This document shows positions 1 through 6,148 of a stretch of DNA of 6,338 bases, in pieces. The translations under genes and the position numbers were made by a program. The notes beneath the pieces are model-generated. The model did not search any database. It worked only from the letters and a program-made list of their open reading frames with translations, and had not been told where the DNA came from. The stretch spans positions 1 to 6,338 of the forward strand of contig NBLI01000103.1 of assembly GCA_002084535.1 (NCBI GenBank), written 5' to 3'. This DNA is from Candidatus Zhuqueibacterota bacterium 4572_119. GTDB lineage: Bacteria; Zhuqueibacterota; Zhuqueibacteria; Thermofontimicrobiales; Thermofontimicrobiaceae. Position 1 is the stretch's first letter. Each line of letters opens with the position of its first letter.

Positions 1-43
1 GGATTAAACGCCTTTCTCTTCTGCTAAGCAGGGTCGAAATGAC
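1..43. repeat. Possible fragment of a dispersed intergenic repeat
   Basis: On the minus strand, bases 43 to 32 read GTCATTTCGACC. They are followed by a small dyad (CTGC at 21-24 pairing with GCAG at 28-31) and then a purine-rich AAGAGAAAGG stretch. From memory, this resembles a short dispersed element of the form GTCATTTCGACC-small hairpin-GAGAAAT that recurs between genes in several environmental bacterial genomes. Only one copy is present here and the window cuts its outer end, so repetition cannot be shown. It sits just past the eno stop codon and runs into the adjoining hairpin. Confidence 0.35.
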
Positions 44-61
44 AAAAACAGGAGTTTTTGT
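42..61 (-). terminator. A/T-rich hairpin downstream of eno, possible terminator
   Basis: ACAAAAAC at 42-49 and GTTTTTGT at 54-61 form a perfect 8-bp stem with a 4-base loop, starting 11 bases past the eno stop. In the minus-strand transcript the five-U run lies inside the 3' arm of the stem rather than after it, and the stem has only two G-C pairs. It is therefore an atypical intrinsic terminator. Its position is right for ending the eno transcript, but the structure alone is weak evidence. Confidence 0.35.
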
Positions 62-72
62 TCAGACGCTAT

Positions 73-1374
73 TTAAAAATGCCTGGCACGTTTCTCCATC
101 AGCACACTCTTTCCCGCGAAAATTGCAGCCTCTCCCAAAACCTCTTCGATTCTTAACAATTGATTGTATTTAGCAATTCGGTCTGTCCTTGAGGCAGAAC
201 CTGTTTTAATCTGACCGGTATTTGCTGCGACCGCGATATCAGCGATTGTGGTGTCTTCTGTCTCACCAGAACGATGAGAAACAACCGCTGTGTAACCAGC
301 TTGTTGCGCCATTTCAATCGCGTCCAAGGTTTCGGTCAAAGTGCCGATTTGATTTACTTTAATAAGGATTGAATTACAAACGCCCATCCCGATTCCTTTT
401 GCGAGGCGTTCGGTATTGGTAACAAAGAGGTCATCACCAACTATTTGTATTTTTTTGCCCAACTTGTCTGTCATGGTTTTCCAGCCGTCCCAATCATCTT
501 CTGCCATACCGTCCTCAATTGATACGATGGGATATTTTTCAACGAGCGAAGCGTAATAATCAACCATTTCGCCGGATGTCAGTTCTTTATTTTCCGATTT
601 CAAAATATAGCGACCTTTTGTCGTGTCATAAAATTCACTGGATGCGGGATCCAAAGCGAAATAAATATCTTCTCCAGGTTTGTATCCGGCTTTCTCAATT
701 GCTTCAACAATAATTTGCAGTGCTTCTTCATTGGATTTCAAATTGGGCGCGAAACCACCCTCATCTCCAACCGAGGTGTTGTAACCTTTTGCTTTTAGCA
801 CAGCTTTTAAAGAATGAAATGTCTCAGCGCCCATTCGCAGCGCCTCGGAAAAAGTTGACGCGCCGGCGGGCATTACCATAAACTCCTGTAAATCGACATT
901 GTTGTCAGCATGAGCGCCGCCATTCAAAATATTCATCATGGGAACAGGTAGTGTCCGGGCATGCACACCGCCGATATATTGATAAAGCGGCAAATCCAGC
1001 GCATTGGCAGCCGCTTTTGCCACAGCCATGGAAACGCCCAAAATCGCGTTGGCTCCCAATTTGGCTTTGTTTTCAGTTGCGTCAAGTTCATTCAAAATTT
1101 GATCGACAATAATCTGTTCCGTAGCATCTTCACCAATAATTTCTTCCGCAATTATTTCATTAACATTTTCGACCGCACGGGTCACACCTTTACCCAAATA
1201 ACGGGATTTATCTCCATCACGTAATTCGATAGCTTCGTGCTCGCCTGTGGAAGCTCCAGAAGGAACGATGGCACGCCCACCAGCGCCGCTTTCTAAAATC
1301 ACCTCAACTTCAACAGTTGGATTTCCCCGTGAATCAAGTACTTCGCGTCCAAATACATCAATAATCGTAGTCAT
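73..1374 (-). CDS. eno: Enolase (phosphopyruvate hydratase)
   Basis: Enolase interconverts 2-phosphoglycerate and phosphoenolpyruvate in glycolysis and gluconeogenesis; it is cytosolic, Mg-dependent and in many bacteria part of the RNA degradosome. The 433-residue length is normal for bacterial enolases. Family signatures are all present: the mobile loop SGASTGE (39-45), NGGAHADNN with H155, QEFMVMPAGA (163-172), the GDEGGFAP segment with catalytic E205, Mg ligands D242 (ALDPASSE), E287 (IEDGMAEDDW) and D314 (GDDLFVTN), catalytic K339 (LIKVNQIGT), SHRSGETED (366-374) and IKTGS with K390. The C-terminal AKYNQLLRIEE is intact. The ATG is supported by an AAAGGAG ribosome-binding site 6 bases upstream. 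It lies 67 bp after the kinase/DUF92 fusion gene on the same strand, so the two may be cotranscribed, although no pathway link is obvious. No active-site residue is missing; identification is secure. Confidence 0.98.
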   Translation of the reverse strand: MTTIIDVFGREVLDSRGNPTVEVEVILESGAGGRAIVPSGASTGEHEAIELRDGDKSRYLGKGVTRAVENVNEIIAEEIIGEDATEQIIVDQILNELDATENKAKLGANAILGVSMAVAKAAANALDLPLYQYIGGVHARTLPVPMMNILNGGAHADNNVDLQEFMVMPAGASTFSEALRMGAETFHSLKAVLKAKGYNTSVGDEGGFAPNLKSNEEALQIIVEAIEKAGYKPGEDIYFALDPASSEFYDTTKGRYILKSENKELTSGEMVDYYASLVEKYPIVSIEDGMAEDDWDGWKTMTDKLGKKIQIVGDDLFVTNTERLAKGIGMGVCNSILIKVNQIGTLTETLDAIEMAQQAGYTAVVSHRSGETEDTTIADIAVAANTGQIKTGSASRTDRIAKYNQLLRIEEVLGEAAIFAGKSVLMEKRARHF

Positions 1375-1380
1375 TTACTT

Positions 1381-1387
1381 CTCCTTT
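1381..1387 (-). promoter_or_regulatory. Strong Shine-Dalgarno site of eno
   Basis: On the minus strand this reads AAAGGAG, ending 6 bases before the eno ATG. It is a near-ideal ribosome-binding site and fixes the enolase start. It contrasts with the fusion gene and the REC-PATAN gene, which have no clear site, and fits high expression of a glycolytic enzyme. Confidence 0.85.
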
Positions 1388-1441
1388 AAATAGTTTTCCA
1401 TTTTTCATGCATTTTATTTAGCATTAAAAAAATGATTCTTG

Positions 1442-2932
1442 TTAAATTACAACCAGATAAGCCAGCGCGGCAAATACTGCCCCACTTAAAGCACAAATTG
1501 CATTAACAACATCATTATCAATCATCTTAAAACCGGAATCAATATTTGTTTGATGGTTTTCACAATGCAATTTTTTTTCAGTGATTTTGCCACAATTGGG
1601 ACATTTAAATTGTGCCTGAATTGTCGCGCCAACAATACTGTCGATCACGCTGCCAAAAAGCCCGGCGATTATTATTAGCGCCGGCAAACCCAATAACAAG
1701 CCATCATAATAATTGGTTACCTGTTTGCTCAACAGAACGATTATGAGACTTCCCAGAAGCCCGCCCAGGAATCCAACCGCGGTTACACCGCCTGAAGTAC
1801 CGGGAGGCACTTTCTTGAAATTAATAATATTCCGTGGTTTTATTTTTGAAAAAACGCCAATTTCAGTTCCCCACGTATCGGCTGTAACCGCAGCTATCGA
1901 TCCCACGAATGCCATGTAAAAAATTTGCTGTGGGAAAAAATTCCAAAACAGCACAAAAATTCCGGCAATACCACCGTTGGCGAAAACCTGCCCCAAATCC
2001 CTTTGCCCACCTTTTTGGAAAGTATCCGCGAATTGCTTCTTCTTTTTTTTCCCAACCTTGGAAAGCAAACTGGATAAAACAAAAAACAATAAAAGCGGCA
2101 GGCTGAACTCCCATTTTCCGATACCGAAAACCACTGAACCTAAAAGGAACGTCGCTAAGGCTCCGGTAACGCTTAGAAACCTTAAATGAAAAGAAACAAC
2201 AGCAATAGCCAAAGCCAGCAAAACTCCAAAAGTTAAGGAAGCATTTTGCTCTGGCGAATGAGCCACATAATAATGAAGTATAAATGCTGAAGCTAAAGGC
2301 ACGCTGATATTATCTAAACCTTTGAAAGAAACTGCCTCACTTGCTGCCGCAATCAAAGCAACAATCGATGAATACCAAAAAATGTTCAGCCATGATATTG
2401 AAATATTGTCTATTGGGCTGATAAACTTTAATCCGAATAAAGCAATAATAAATGCCGCGAGAAGCATCACCAGTGAGCCCTGTAAAGATTTCTTCTCCCC
2501 TGAATATTGAAAAGTAAGAGGATTTTTTAAATTCTCTCCAACGATAGCCGCGACAGCATCAGCAACTGCCATGATGAGCATGGCAATAACTAATATTGAT
2601 TTATAATCATCCCAAAGAAGCAGCACCAAAATAAGAAATGAAAGAGGGTAAAATACTGTTCCATAGCTCACCCTGTCCGTGGCATGCATCCCGGGCATCC
2701 ACCCTTTTTTAATGGCGAAAAAATTTAAGACTATAAAAAAACCAGCTATAACAAAAAGCGGATTTGAATTTTCCAAAAGAAAAGGAGTCAAAGCAATAAG
2801 TACGCCAGCAGTAATATGAACTAACTTTCTGGTAACATTGACAGACCATTTTGATTTTTTACGAACAAACTCTGAAAAACCGATAATCACCATCAGCCCA
2901 AGCAACAAGACACCCAACCGAATCCAATCCAT
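1442..2932 (-). CDS. Membrane protein: phytol/dolichol kinase-like domain fused to DUF92 (VTE6/TMEM19-like) domain
   Basis: This is a very hydrophobic multi-pass inner-membrane protein of 496 residues with two modules. Residues 1-225 match the phytol kinase (VTE5)/dolichol kinase/CDP-diglyceride synthetase-like family: RKLVHI at 35-40, VSYGTVFYPL at 88-97, AVADAVAAIVGE at 122-133, KKSLQGS at 147-153 and EAVSFKGLDNISVPL at 199-213. Residues 232-490 match DUF92, the family of plant VTE6 (phytyl-phosphate kinase) and animal TMEM19: KGGQRDLGQVFANGG at 307-321, TADTWGTEIG at 350-359, PGTSGGVTAVG at 377-387, GSVIDSIVGATIQ at 427-439, a CPNC...C..H zinc-ribbon-like loop at 444-460 and IDNDVVN at 471-477. 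By family knowledge the first module would make an isoprenyl monophosphate and the second the diphosphate. The substrate here is unknown; phytol is unlikely without evidence of photosynthesis, and farnesol, geranylgeraniol or a polyprenol are possible. The ATG at 2930-2932 leads directly into the first membrane segment but has no clear Shine-Dalgarno site. It is upstream of eno on the same strand. Confidence 0.93.
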   Translation of the reverse strand: MDWIRLGVLLLGLMVIIGFSEFVRKKSKWSVNVTRKLVHITAGVLIALTPFLLENSNPLFVIAGFFIVLNFFAIKKGWMPGMHATDRVSYGTVFYPLSFLILVLLLWDDYKSILVIAMLIMAVADAVAAIVGENLKNPLTFQYSGEKKSLQGSLVMLLAAFIIALFGLKFISPIDNISISWLNIFWYSSIVALIAAASEAVSFKGLDNISVPLASAFILHYYVAHSPEQNASLTFGVLLALAIAVVSFHLRFLSVTGALATFLLGSVVFGIGKWEFSLPLLLFFVLSSLLSKVGKKKKKQFADTFQKGGQRDLGQVFANGGIAGIFVLFWNFFPQQIFYMAFVGSIAAVTADTWGTEIGVFSKIKPRNIINFKKVPPGTSGGVTAVGFLGGLLGSLIIVLLSKQVTNYYDGLLLGLPALIIIAGLFGSVIDSIVGATIQAQFKCPNCGKITEKKLHCENHQTNIDSGFKMIDNDVVNAICALSGAVFAALAYLVVI

Positions 2933-2960
2933 AGAACGAATTATGCCATTTAGTTATTGA

Positions 2961-3030
2961 TTTTATTGTTATTTTTTGTTATAATATTTAATGATTTTTT
3001 CATTTAAAGTCAATATTTATTTATCATTTT
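2961..3030. other. Extremely A+T-rich stretch, candidate DNA-unwinding element
   Basis: Sixty-three of 70 bases are A or T, the most A+T-rich run I see in the window. It starts 28 bp upstream of the kinase/DUF92 gene and ends 51 bp before the first DnaA box, on that box's 5' side. This is the same polarity as the E. coli 13-mers relative to box R1. It probably also contains the promoter of the minus-strand gene, so high A+T alone does not prove an unwinding role. Confidence 0.45.
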
Positions 3031-3081
3031 TGGGATGGGGATTTTATAGACACACACACCAGCTCTTGTTTTCTTAAAGAG

Positions 3082-3090
3082 TTATCCACA
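3082..3090 (+). promoter_or_regulatory. DnaA box 1 (TTATCCACA)
   Basis: This is a perfect match to the high-affinity 9-mer DnaA box, preceded by GAG. It lies between the candidate unwinding element at 2961-3030 and the distant tandem pair at 3397-3416, and has the same orientation as both of those boxes. Confidence 0.75.
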
Positions 3091-3396
3091 CATCCTTACA
3101 GTTTACTTTCTTTCATATTATCAGCCATATCATTGGCACGGATTTTAAAACTAATTGAACTAATATGTTACAGCAGCTAAATTTATCATTAACATCAAAT
3201 CATAATTTCCCAAACTAATATTATATTTTTAAAAATACGTAACCTATTGTTATTACAAGCTTAACAAATATTCAGTTTTTTGACCAAAAATATAGTTATA
3301 TCATTACTGTAACATTCTACATATTGGCACATGCTTCATCACATCTGATGTAACTAATAAGTTTGAAGAAAATTTTTCAAAAACAAAATTACCAAC

Positions 3397-3416
3397 TTAT
3401 CCACAAGTTATCCACA
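3397..3416 (+). promoter_or_regulatory. Tandem DnaA boxes 2 and 3
   Basis: Two perfect TTATCCACA 9-mers at 3397-3405 and 3408-3416 are direct repeats separated by AG. The 11-bp period puts both on nearly the same face of the helix, as needed for cooperative DnaA binding. The 54 bases that follow are about 80% A+T and lead into the 5' region of the CAP gene, so DnaA bound here could also influence that gene's promoter. Confidence 0.8.
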
Positions 3417-3526
3417 TAACACAATATATAGATTTGTCTTTTTTGAAACATACTATTTGATAATTTGAACTTGCTTAAGCAAAAGACAAGTTGTTCAAAT
3501 ATTAATTCTACCAACAAATTTTTCAC

Positions 3527-3530
3527 GGAG
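3527..3530 (+). promoter_or_regulatory. Shine-Dalgarno site deciding the CAP-gene start
   Basis: GGAG (in the context ACGGAGAAAG) lies 9 bases before the ATG at 3540. The frame is open back to a TTG at 3465, but that TTG has no Shine-Dalgarno site and would place 25 polar residues ahead of a standard signal peptide. The site therefore favours 3540 as the start. Confidence 0.7.
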
Positions 3531-3539
3531 AAAGCAGGG

Positions 3540-5330
3540 ATGAATTTCAGAATTACGCATCAATTTCTTGTACTTCTATTTATATTGTTAGCTTTTTCAT
3601 TTCATTCTTCTGCATCGCAGACTACCGAAACAATTTTTCAGGATATCAAACTCGACCAACCACTGCCCACTATTTTTCGTGCCGGGGAAATTTTTTATCT
3701 CCATGGAAGTATTAGCGCGGCTATTAAAAATCCAAGAATTTCTGTCAGCATTGACTTAATCGATGGCGATTATGCTCAAAGCCGGTCCCAGGTTTGCCCG
3801 GATAATAATTTTTCAATTCCCATTGAAATGAAATATGTTGGCGTTTACTACCTCAATATTTCAATTAATTTTGACTTAAAGGGAACCATCATCCTAACCG
3901 CTGCCGAACCTTTTGAAATCAACTCAAAACAAACAACGCCTTTATCAGGTATTGAAATTATTAACCTCGGTTTCAAATCTTCTTTAATATGGCAATCAAC
4001 CAGTGAGCTTATACAAATAAAAATAACTCAAAACGCAATTGAAAAAAACTTTTTATTATCAAACTCTCCCAAACAAATGTCACTGGACGCTGAAAAATTT
4101 CCAGGTTTTGAACAGGGACAAGCAATGATAAACATCAGGTGTGCCAGGTCACAAGACGGGAGCTGGTACACTAAATGCTCCCAATGGGGAGATTGGCAAT
4201 TTAAAGCGGTGAATCTGGTTCGTGAGGTTCAGGTGCTTGGTAACAGAAATTTCAGATATAATAAACCGTTCCACCATGTGGGCGCTGTGGGAACGCCAAT
4301 CTCACTGGATGTTTTTATTAAAAGTCTATATGGACCGGAAGCCTACATTCTCCGCCCGGACGGCTGGGTAGATTTAGTTAAATTGAAATCTGATAAAAAG
4401 ATCACAGAATACCTGATCGGGGGATTCCCCAAAAAAATGATTCCAAAAGGTCACTGTGAATTAACTTATGTGCCAGAGCAAGAAGGAATCTACATTATCG
4501 AAATTAATGATCGAAGCGGAGAAGCTATAATAAATCTCCCCTATTATGCCGGGGATTGCCTTCCATTACTGGAACCCCGGGCTACTTATCCCACGAATGA
4601 TTCATCAATCATCGATTTGGAGTTGGCTCGCGGCAATATGTTGGACGATATAAACGCTATTCGCGCCAATTTAAACCTCAAACCGCTTCACTTCGATTCA
4701 AACTTAATTTCGTTGTCGCAAAATTATTCCGACCAAATGGCGCGGGAGCAGTTTTGTGGGCATGTTTCACCAGGCGGAGAAAACATTCAGCACCGGAAAA
4801 AGAAATATAAAATCGTAACCTCACTATCCGAAAACGTGGCAAAAGCGCGCTCGATCCTTGAAGCACATGAAAACCTGAAACGCAGTCCGGCACATTACCT
4901 GGCAATGATAGACAGTTCAATCACGCTGGCAGGTTTTGGGATTTCAAAAGATGACCGAAATAATTATTATATCGCGCAGCATTTTTCCACCGAACCTTTA
5001 ACTGAATTGCAGAAGAATGAATTTTTAACAAATTTATTCAATAAAATAAACGAATCCCGCTCAAAACAAAAATCAATCCCCAAAAAGAAAAAATTATTAA
5101 CACGCATTTACGAACATTCAGGGTGGTCACCATTAAATGTTTTGAGAATAACGGCATCCTCGCTGAAACGCATCGAAGAACTAATTTTAATCGAAAACAG
5201 TAACACAACGTGGAAACGGGAAATCGTCAGAGAGGTATTATTCGAAAATTTTGAGCAGACAGCCGATGGGATTAAATTGGTAATCAAATTTTATCCCGTG
5301 AATTTAACAAAACAGGAATCAAAACGATAA
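3540..5330 (+). CDS. Exported CAP/SCP-domain protein with beta-rich N-terminal domains
   Basis: This protein has 596 residues from the ATG at 3540, chosen for its GGAG site and because a Sec signal peptide starts there: n-region MNFRITHQ, hydrophobic core FLVLLFILLAFSF, and cleavage near SSAS-Q at about residue 26. Residues about 35-336 are beta-strand-rich and look like three Ig-like sandwiches (roughly 35-125, 135-222 and 232-336) that I cannot assign to a family. Residues about 358-483 are a CAP/SCP domain (the family of bacterial YkwD, PR-1 and venom allergens): LDDINAIRANLNLKPLHFD, HVSPGG with H408, SENVA with E431, SPAHYLAMID with H452 and the closing YIAQHFS. These three residues match the family's conserved cavity His/Glu/His. 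Residues 484-596 are a lysine-rich tail of unknown type. Six cysteines (86, 201, 213, 306, 340, 406) could form disulfides outside the cytoplasm. There is no lipobox or visible C-terminal sorting signal. The molecular role of bacterial CAP proteins is mostly unknown. A REC-PATAN gene follows after 19 bp. Confidence 0.92.
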   Translation: MNFRITHQFLVLLFILLAFSFHSSASQTTETIFQDIKLDQPLPTIFRAGEIFYLHGSISAAIKNPRISVSIDLIDGDYAQSRSQVCPDNNFSIPIEMKYVGVYYLNISINFDLKGTIILTAAEPFEINSKQTTPLSGIEIINLGFKSSLIWQSTSELIQIKITQNAIEKNFLLSNSPKQMSLDAEKFPGFEQGQAMINIRCARSQDGSWYTKCSQWGDWQFKAVNLVREVQVLGNRNFRYNKPFHHVGAVGTPISLDVFIKSLYGPEAYILRPDGWVDLVKLKSDKKITEYLIGGFPKKMIPKGHCELTYVPEQEGIYIIEINDRSGEAIINLPYYAGDCLPLLEPRATYPTNDSSIIDLELARGNMLDDINAIRANLNLKPLHFDSNLISLSQNYSDQMAREQFCGHVSPGGENIQHRKKKYKIVTSLSENVAKARSILEAHENLKRSPAHYLAMIDSSITLAGFGISKDDRNNYYIAQHFSTEPLTELQKNEFLTNLFNKINESRSKQKSIPKKKKLLTRIYEHSGWSPLNVLRITASSLKRIEELILIENSNTTWKREIVREVLFENFEQTADGIKLVIKFYPVNLTKQESKR

Positions 5331-5349
5331 CAAATCATCGAGCCTAAAA

Positions 5350-6078
5350 ATGGCAAAAAAAACAATTCTTTTCATAATGAACGAGAGTGAATATCTCTCT
5401 CAATTAAAGGAAAACCTCGAGCTTAACGGATTTGAAGTAATAGCAGAATATAACGGGCGTGACGGGTATGAAACTGCCAGGAAAATTAAGCCAGCCTTAA
5501 TCATCGCCAATTTTCAAATTAGCGGTTTAAACGGTATCGATCTATGTTATATGATTCGCAATAGTCCCACATTATCAAAAACCCCAATTGTTCTTTTTGC
5601 CAGCCTGCTGAACAAAGATGAGAGAATAGAATCTTATCGAAATGGCGCAGATGATATTTTGCTCCATTCAACCGACGTGAGAGAAGCCATTGTCAGAATT
5701 GAAAACTTACTTTTGAACTACGAAATGCTGACAAAAGACAATTTAAAACCCACCCAATCGCTCACCGGTAAACTGTCAGATTTTAAACTCATCGAAATTC
5801 TGCAATTATTAAATTTGAACCAAAAAACCGGCATCCTTACAATTTATCATGAATATGCCGACGGGCAAATAATATTTAATAACGGAGAAATCACATTCGC
5901 GCTGGTTCAAGAGACTAATGGAGAACCGGCAGTCAAGAAAATGATCGAATGGGAAAGTGGAATATTTATTTTTGAACAGGACTTTGCCGAAAGGGAAAAA
6001 AATATTTCCAAACCTACCATGCAATTGTTGCTCGATTGCTGTCAGGAAATTGATGAATCTGACTCACAGGGGAAATAA
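5350..6078 (+). CDS. Degenerate receiver domain plus PATAN (DUF4388) domain protein
   Basis: This is a 242-residue cytosolic regulator. Residues 4-125 have the receiver (CheY-like) fold pattern: KTILFI as beta-1, ENLELNGFEV, the loop FQISGLNG, TPIVLFA and NGADDILL. The key chemistry is gone: the acidic pair reads M10-N11, the phospho-acceptor Asp is N54, the switch Thr/Ser is A84 and the invariant Lys is H106. Phosphorylation by a histidine kinase is therefore unlikely. Residues about 137-235 match the PATAN/DUF4388 domain: LTGKLSDFKLIEILQLLNL, KTGILTI, DGQIIFNNGEITFALV, GEPAVKKMIEWESGIFIFE and the C-terminal helix TMQLLLDCC. PATAN domains occur in regulators in cyanobacteria (PatA), Acidobacteria, Deltaproteobacteria and others and act in protein-protein signalling; there is no DNA-binding or enzyme domain. 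The ATG at 5350 keeps beta-1 whole (the next ATG, M10, would remove it), but there is no clear Shine-Dalgarno site. The 19-bp gap after the CAP gene suggests an operon, perhaps with coupled translation. Confidence 0.92.
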   Translation: MAKKTILFIMNESEYLSQLKENLELNGFEVIAEYNGRDGYETARKIKPALIIANFQISGLNGIDLCYMIRNSPTLSKTPIVLFASLLNKDERIESYRNGADDILLHSTDVREAIVRIENLLLNYEMLTKDNLKPTQSLTGKLSDFKLIEILQLLNLNQKTGILTIYHEYADGQIIFNNGEITFALVQETNGEPAVKKMIEWESGIFIFEQDFAEREKNISKPTMQLLLDCCQEIDESDSQGK

Positions 6079-6100
6079 ACCATCCAAATTTTCATTTCAG

Positions 6101-6122
6101 CTCAACCCGCTTTCGGGTTGAG
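6101..6122 (+). terminator. GC hairpin downstream of the CAP/REC-PATAN pair
   Basis: CTCAACCCG at 6101-6109 pairs perfectly with CGGGTTGAG at 6114-6122 around a 4-base loop, 22 bases past the stop of the REC-PATAN gene. No U-run follows at once. However, a second small dyad (ACACT at 6123-6127 with AGTGT at 6137-6141) leads to AATTTTTC at 6142-6149, so the pair of hairpins together could end transcription. The position at the end of the operon is the best support. Confidence 0.6.
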
Positions 6123-6148
6123 ACACTGACTTTCAAAGTGTAATTTTT

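Larger units (their letters stand above)
2933..3539. other. Candidate replication origin (oriC) in the long divergent intergenic region
   Basis: This 607-bp gap lies between divergently transcribed genes and contains no credible ORF or RNA gene. It is strongly A+T-rich and carries three perfect TTATCCACA DnaA boxes on the plus strand (3082-3090, 3397-3405, 3408-3416). No perfect box was noticed elsewhere in the window; chance predicts about 0.05 per window of this size. The stretch 2961-3030 has only 7 G/C in 70 bases and lies on the TTA side of the boxes, where the unwinding element sits in E. coli. Within it, 2993-3005 matches the E. coli 13-mer GATCTNTTNTTTT at 9 of 11 fixed positions. TATCATT occurs four times and ACTAATA three times. 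Both flanking gene pairs point outward, as expected for leading-strand genes. dnaA is not in the window, and many lineages have oriC away from dnaA. The gap must also hold two promoters: TTGACT (minus strand, 3013-3008) with a poor -10, and GATAAT at 3459-3464 on the plus strand, are weak candidates. DnaA-regulated promoters are the main alternative reading. Confidence 0.68.

Noticed and set aside
1375..1441. Separate eno promoter in the 67-bp gap
   Set aside because: The gap is A/T-rich but shows no convincing -35/-10 pair and no terminator hairpin, so neither an own promoter nor a transcript boundary is supported.
519..2510. Open frames on the opposite strand or in other frames within eno and the kinase/DUF92 gene
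   Set aside because: They lie wholly inside genes with clear family signatures, have no ribosome-binding sites and read as low-complexity or odd composition; they are shadows of the real coding frames.
3050..3060. Short AC dinucleotide run
   Set aside because: Only about five units; plausible by chance and without a linked feature.
3133..3330. Two TTGGCAC elements (3133-3139 and 3324-3330) resembling sigma-54 -24 boxes
   Set aside because: Neither has the essential GC of a -12 TTGCA element at the right spacing, so they are not supported as promoters.
2959..3416. DnaA-trio array next to the DnaA boxes
   Set aside because: I looked on the 5' side of each box for repeated TAG/TAA-type triplets as in Bacillus. 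Only weak stretches, such as near 3349-3361, were seen, not adjacent to a box, so I do not claim one.
3465..3539. TTG-initiated N-terminal extension of the CAP protein
   Set aside because: There is no Shine-Dalgarno site before 3465, the 25 extra residues are polar and would bury the signal peptide, and the ATG at 3540 has a GGAG site at good distance. The extension also runs back to within about 50 bp of the tandem DnaA boxes.
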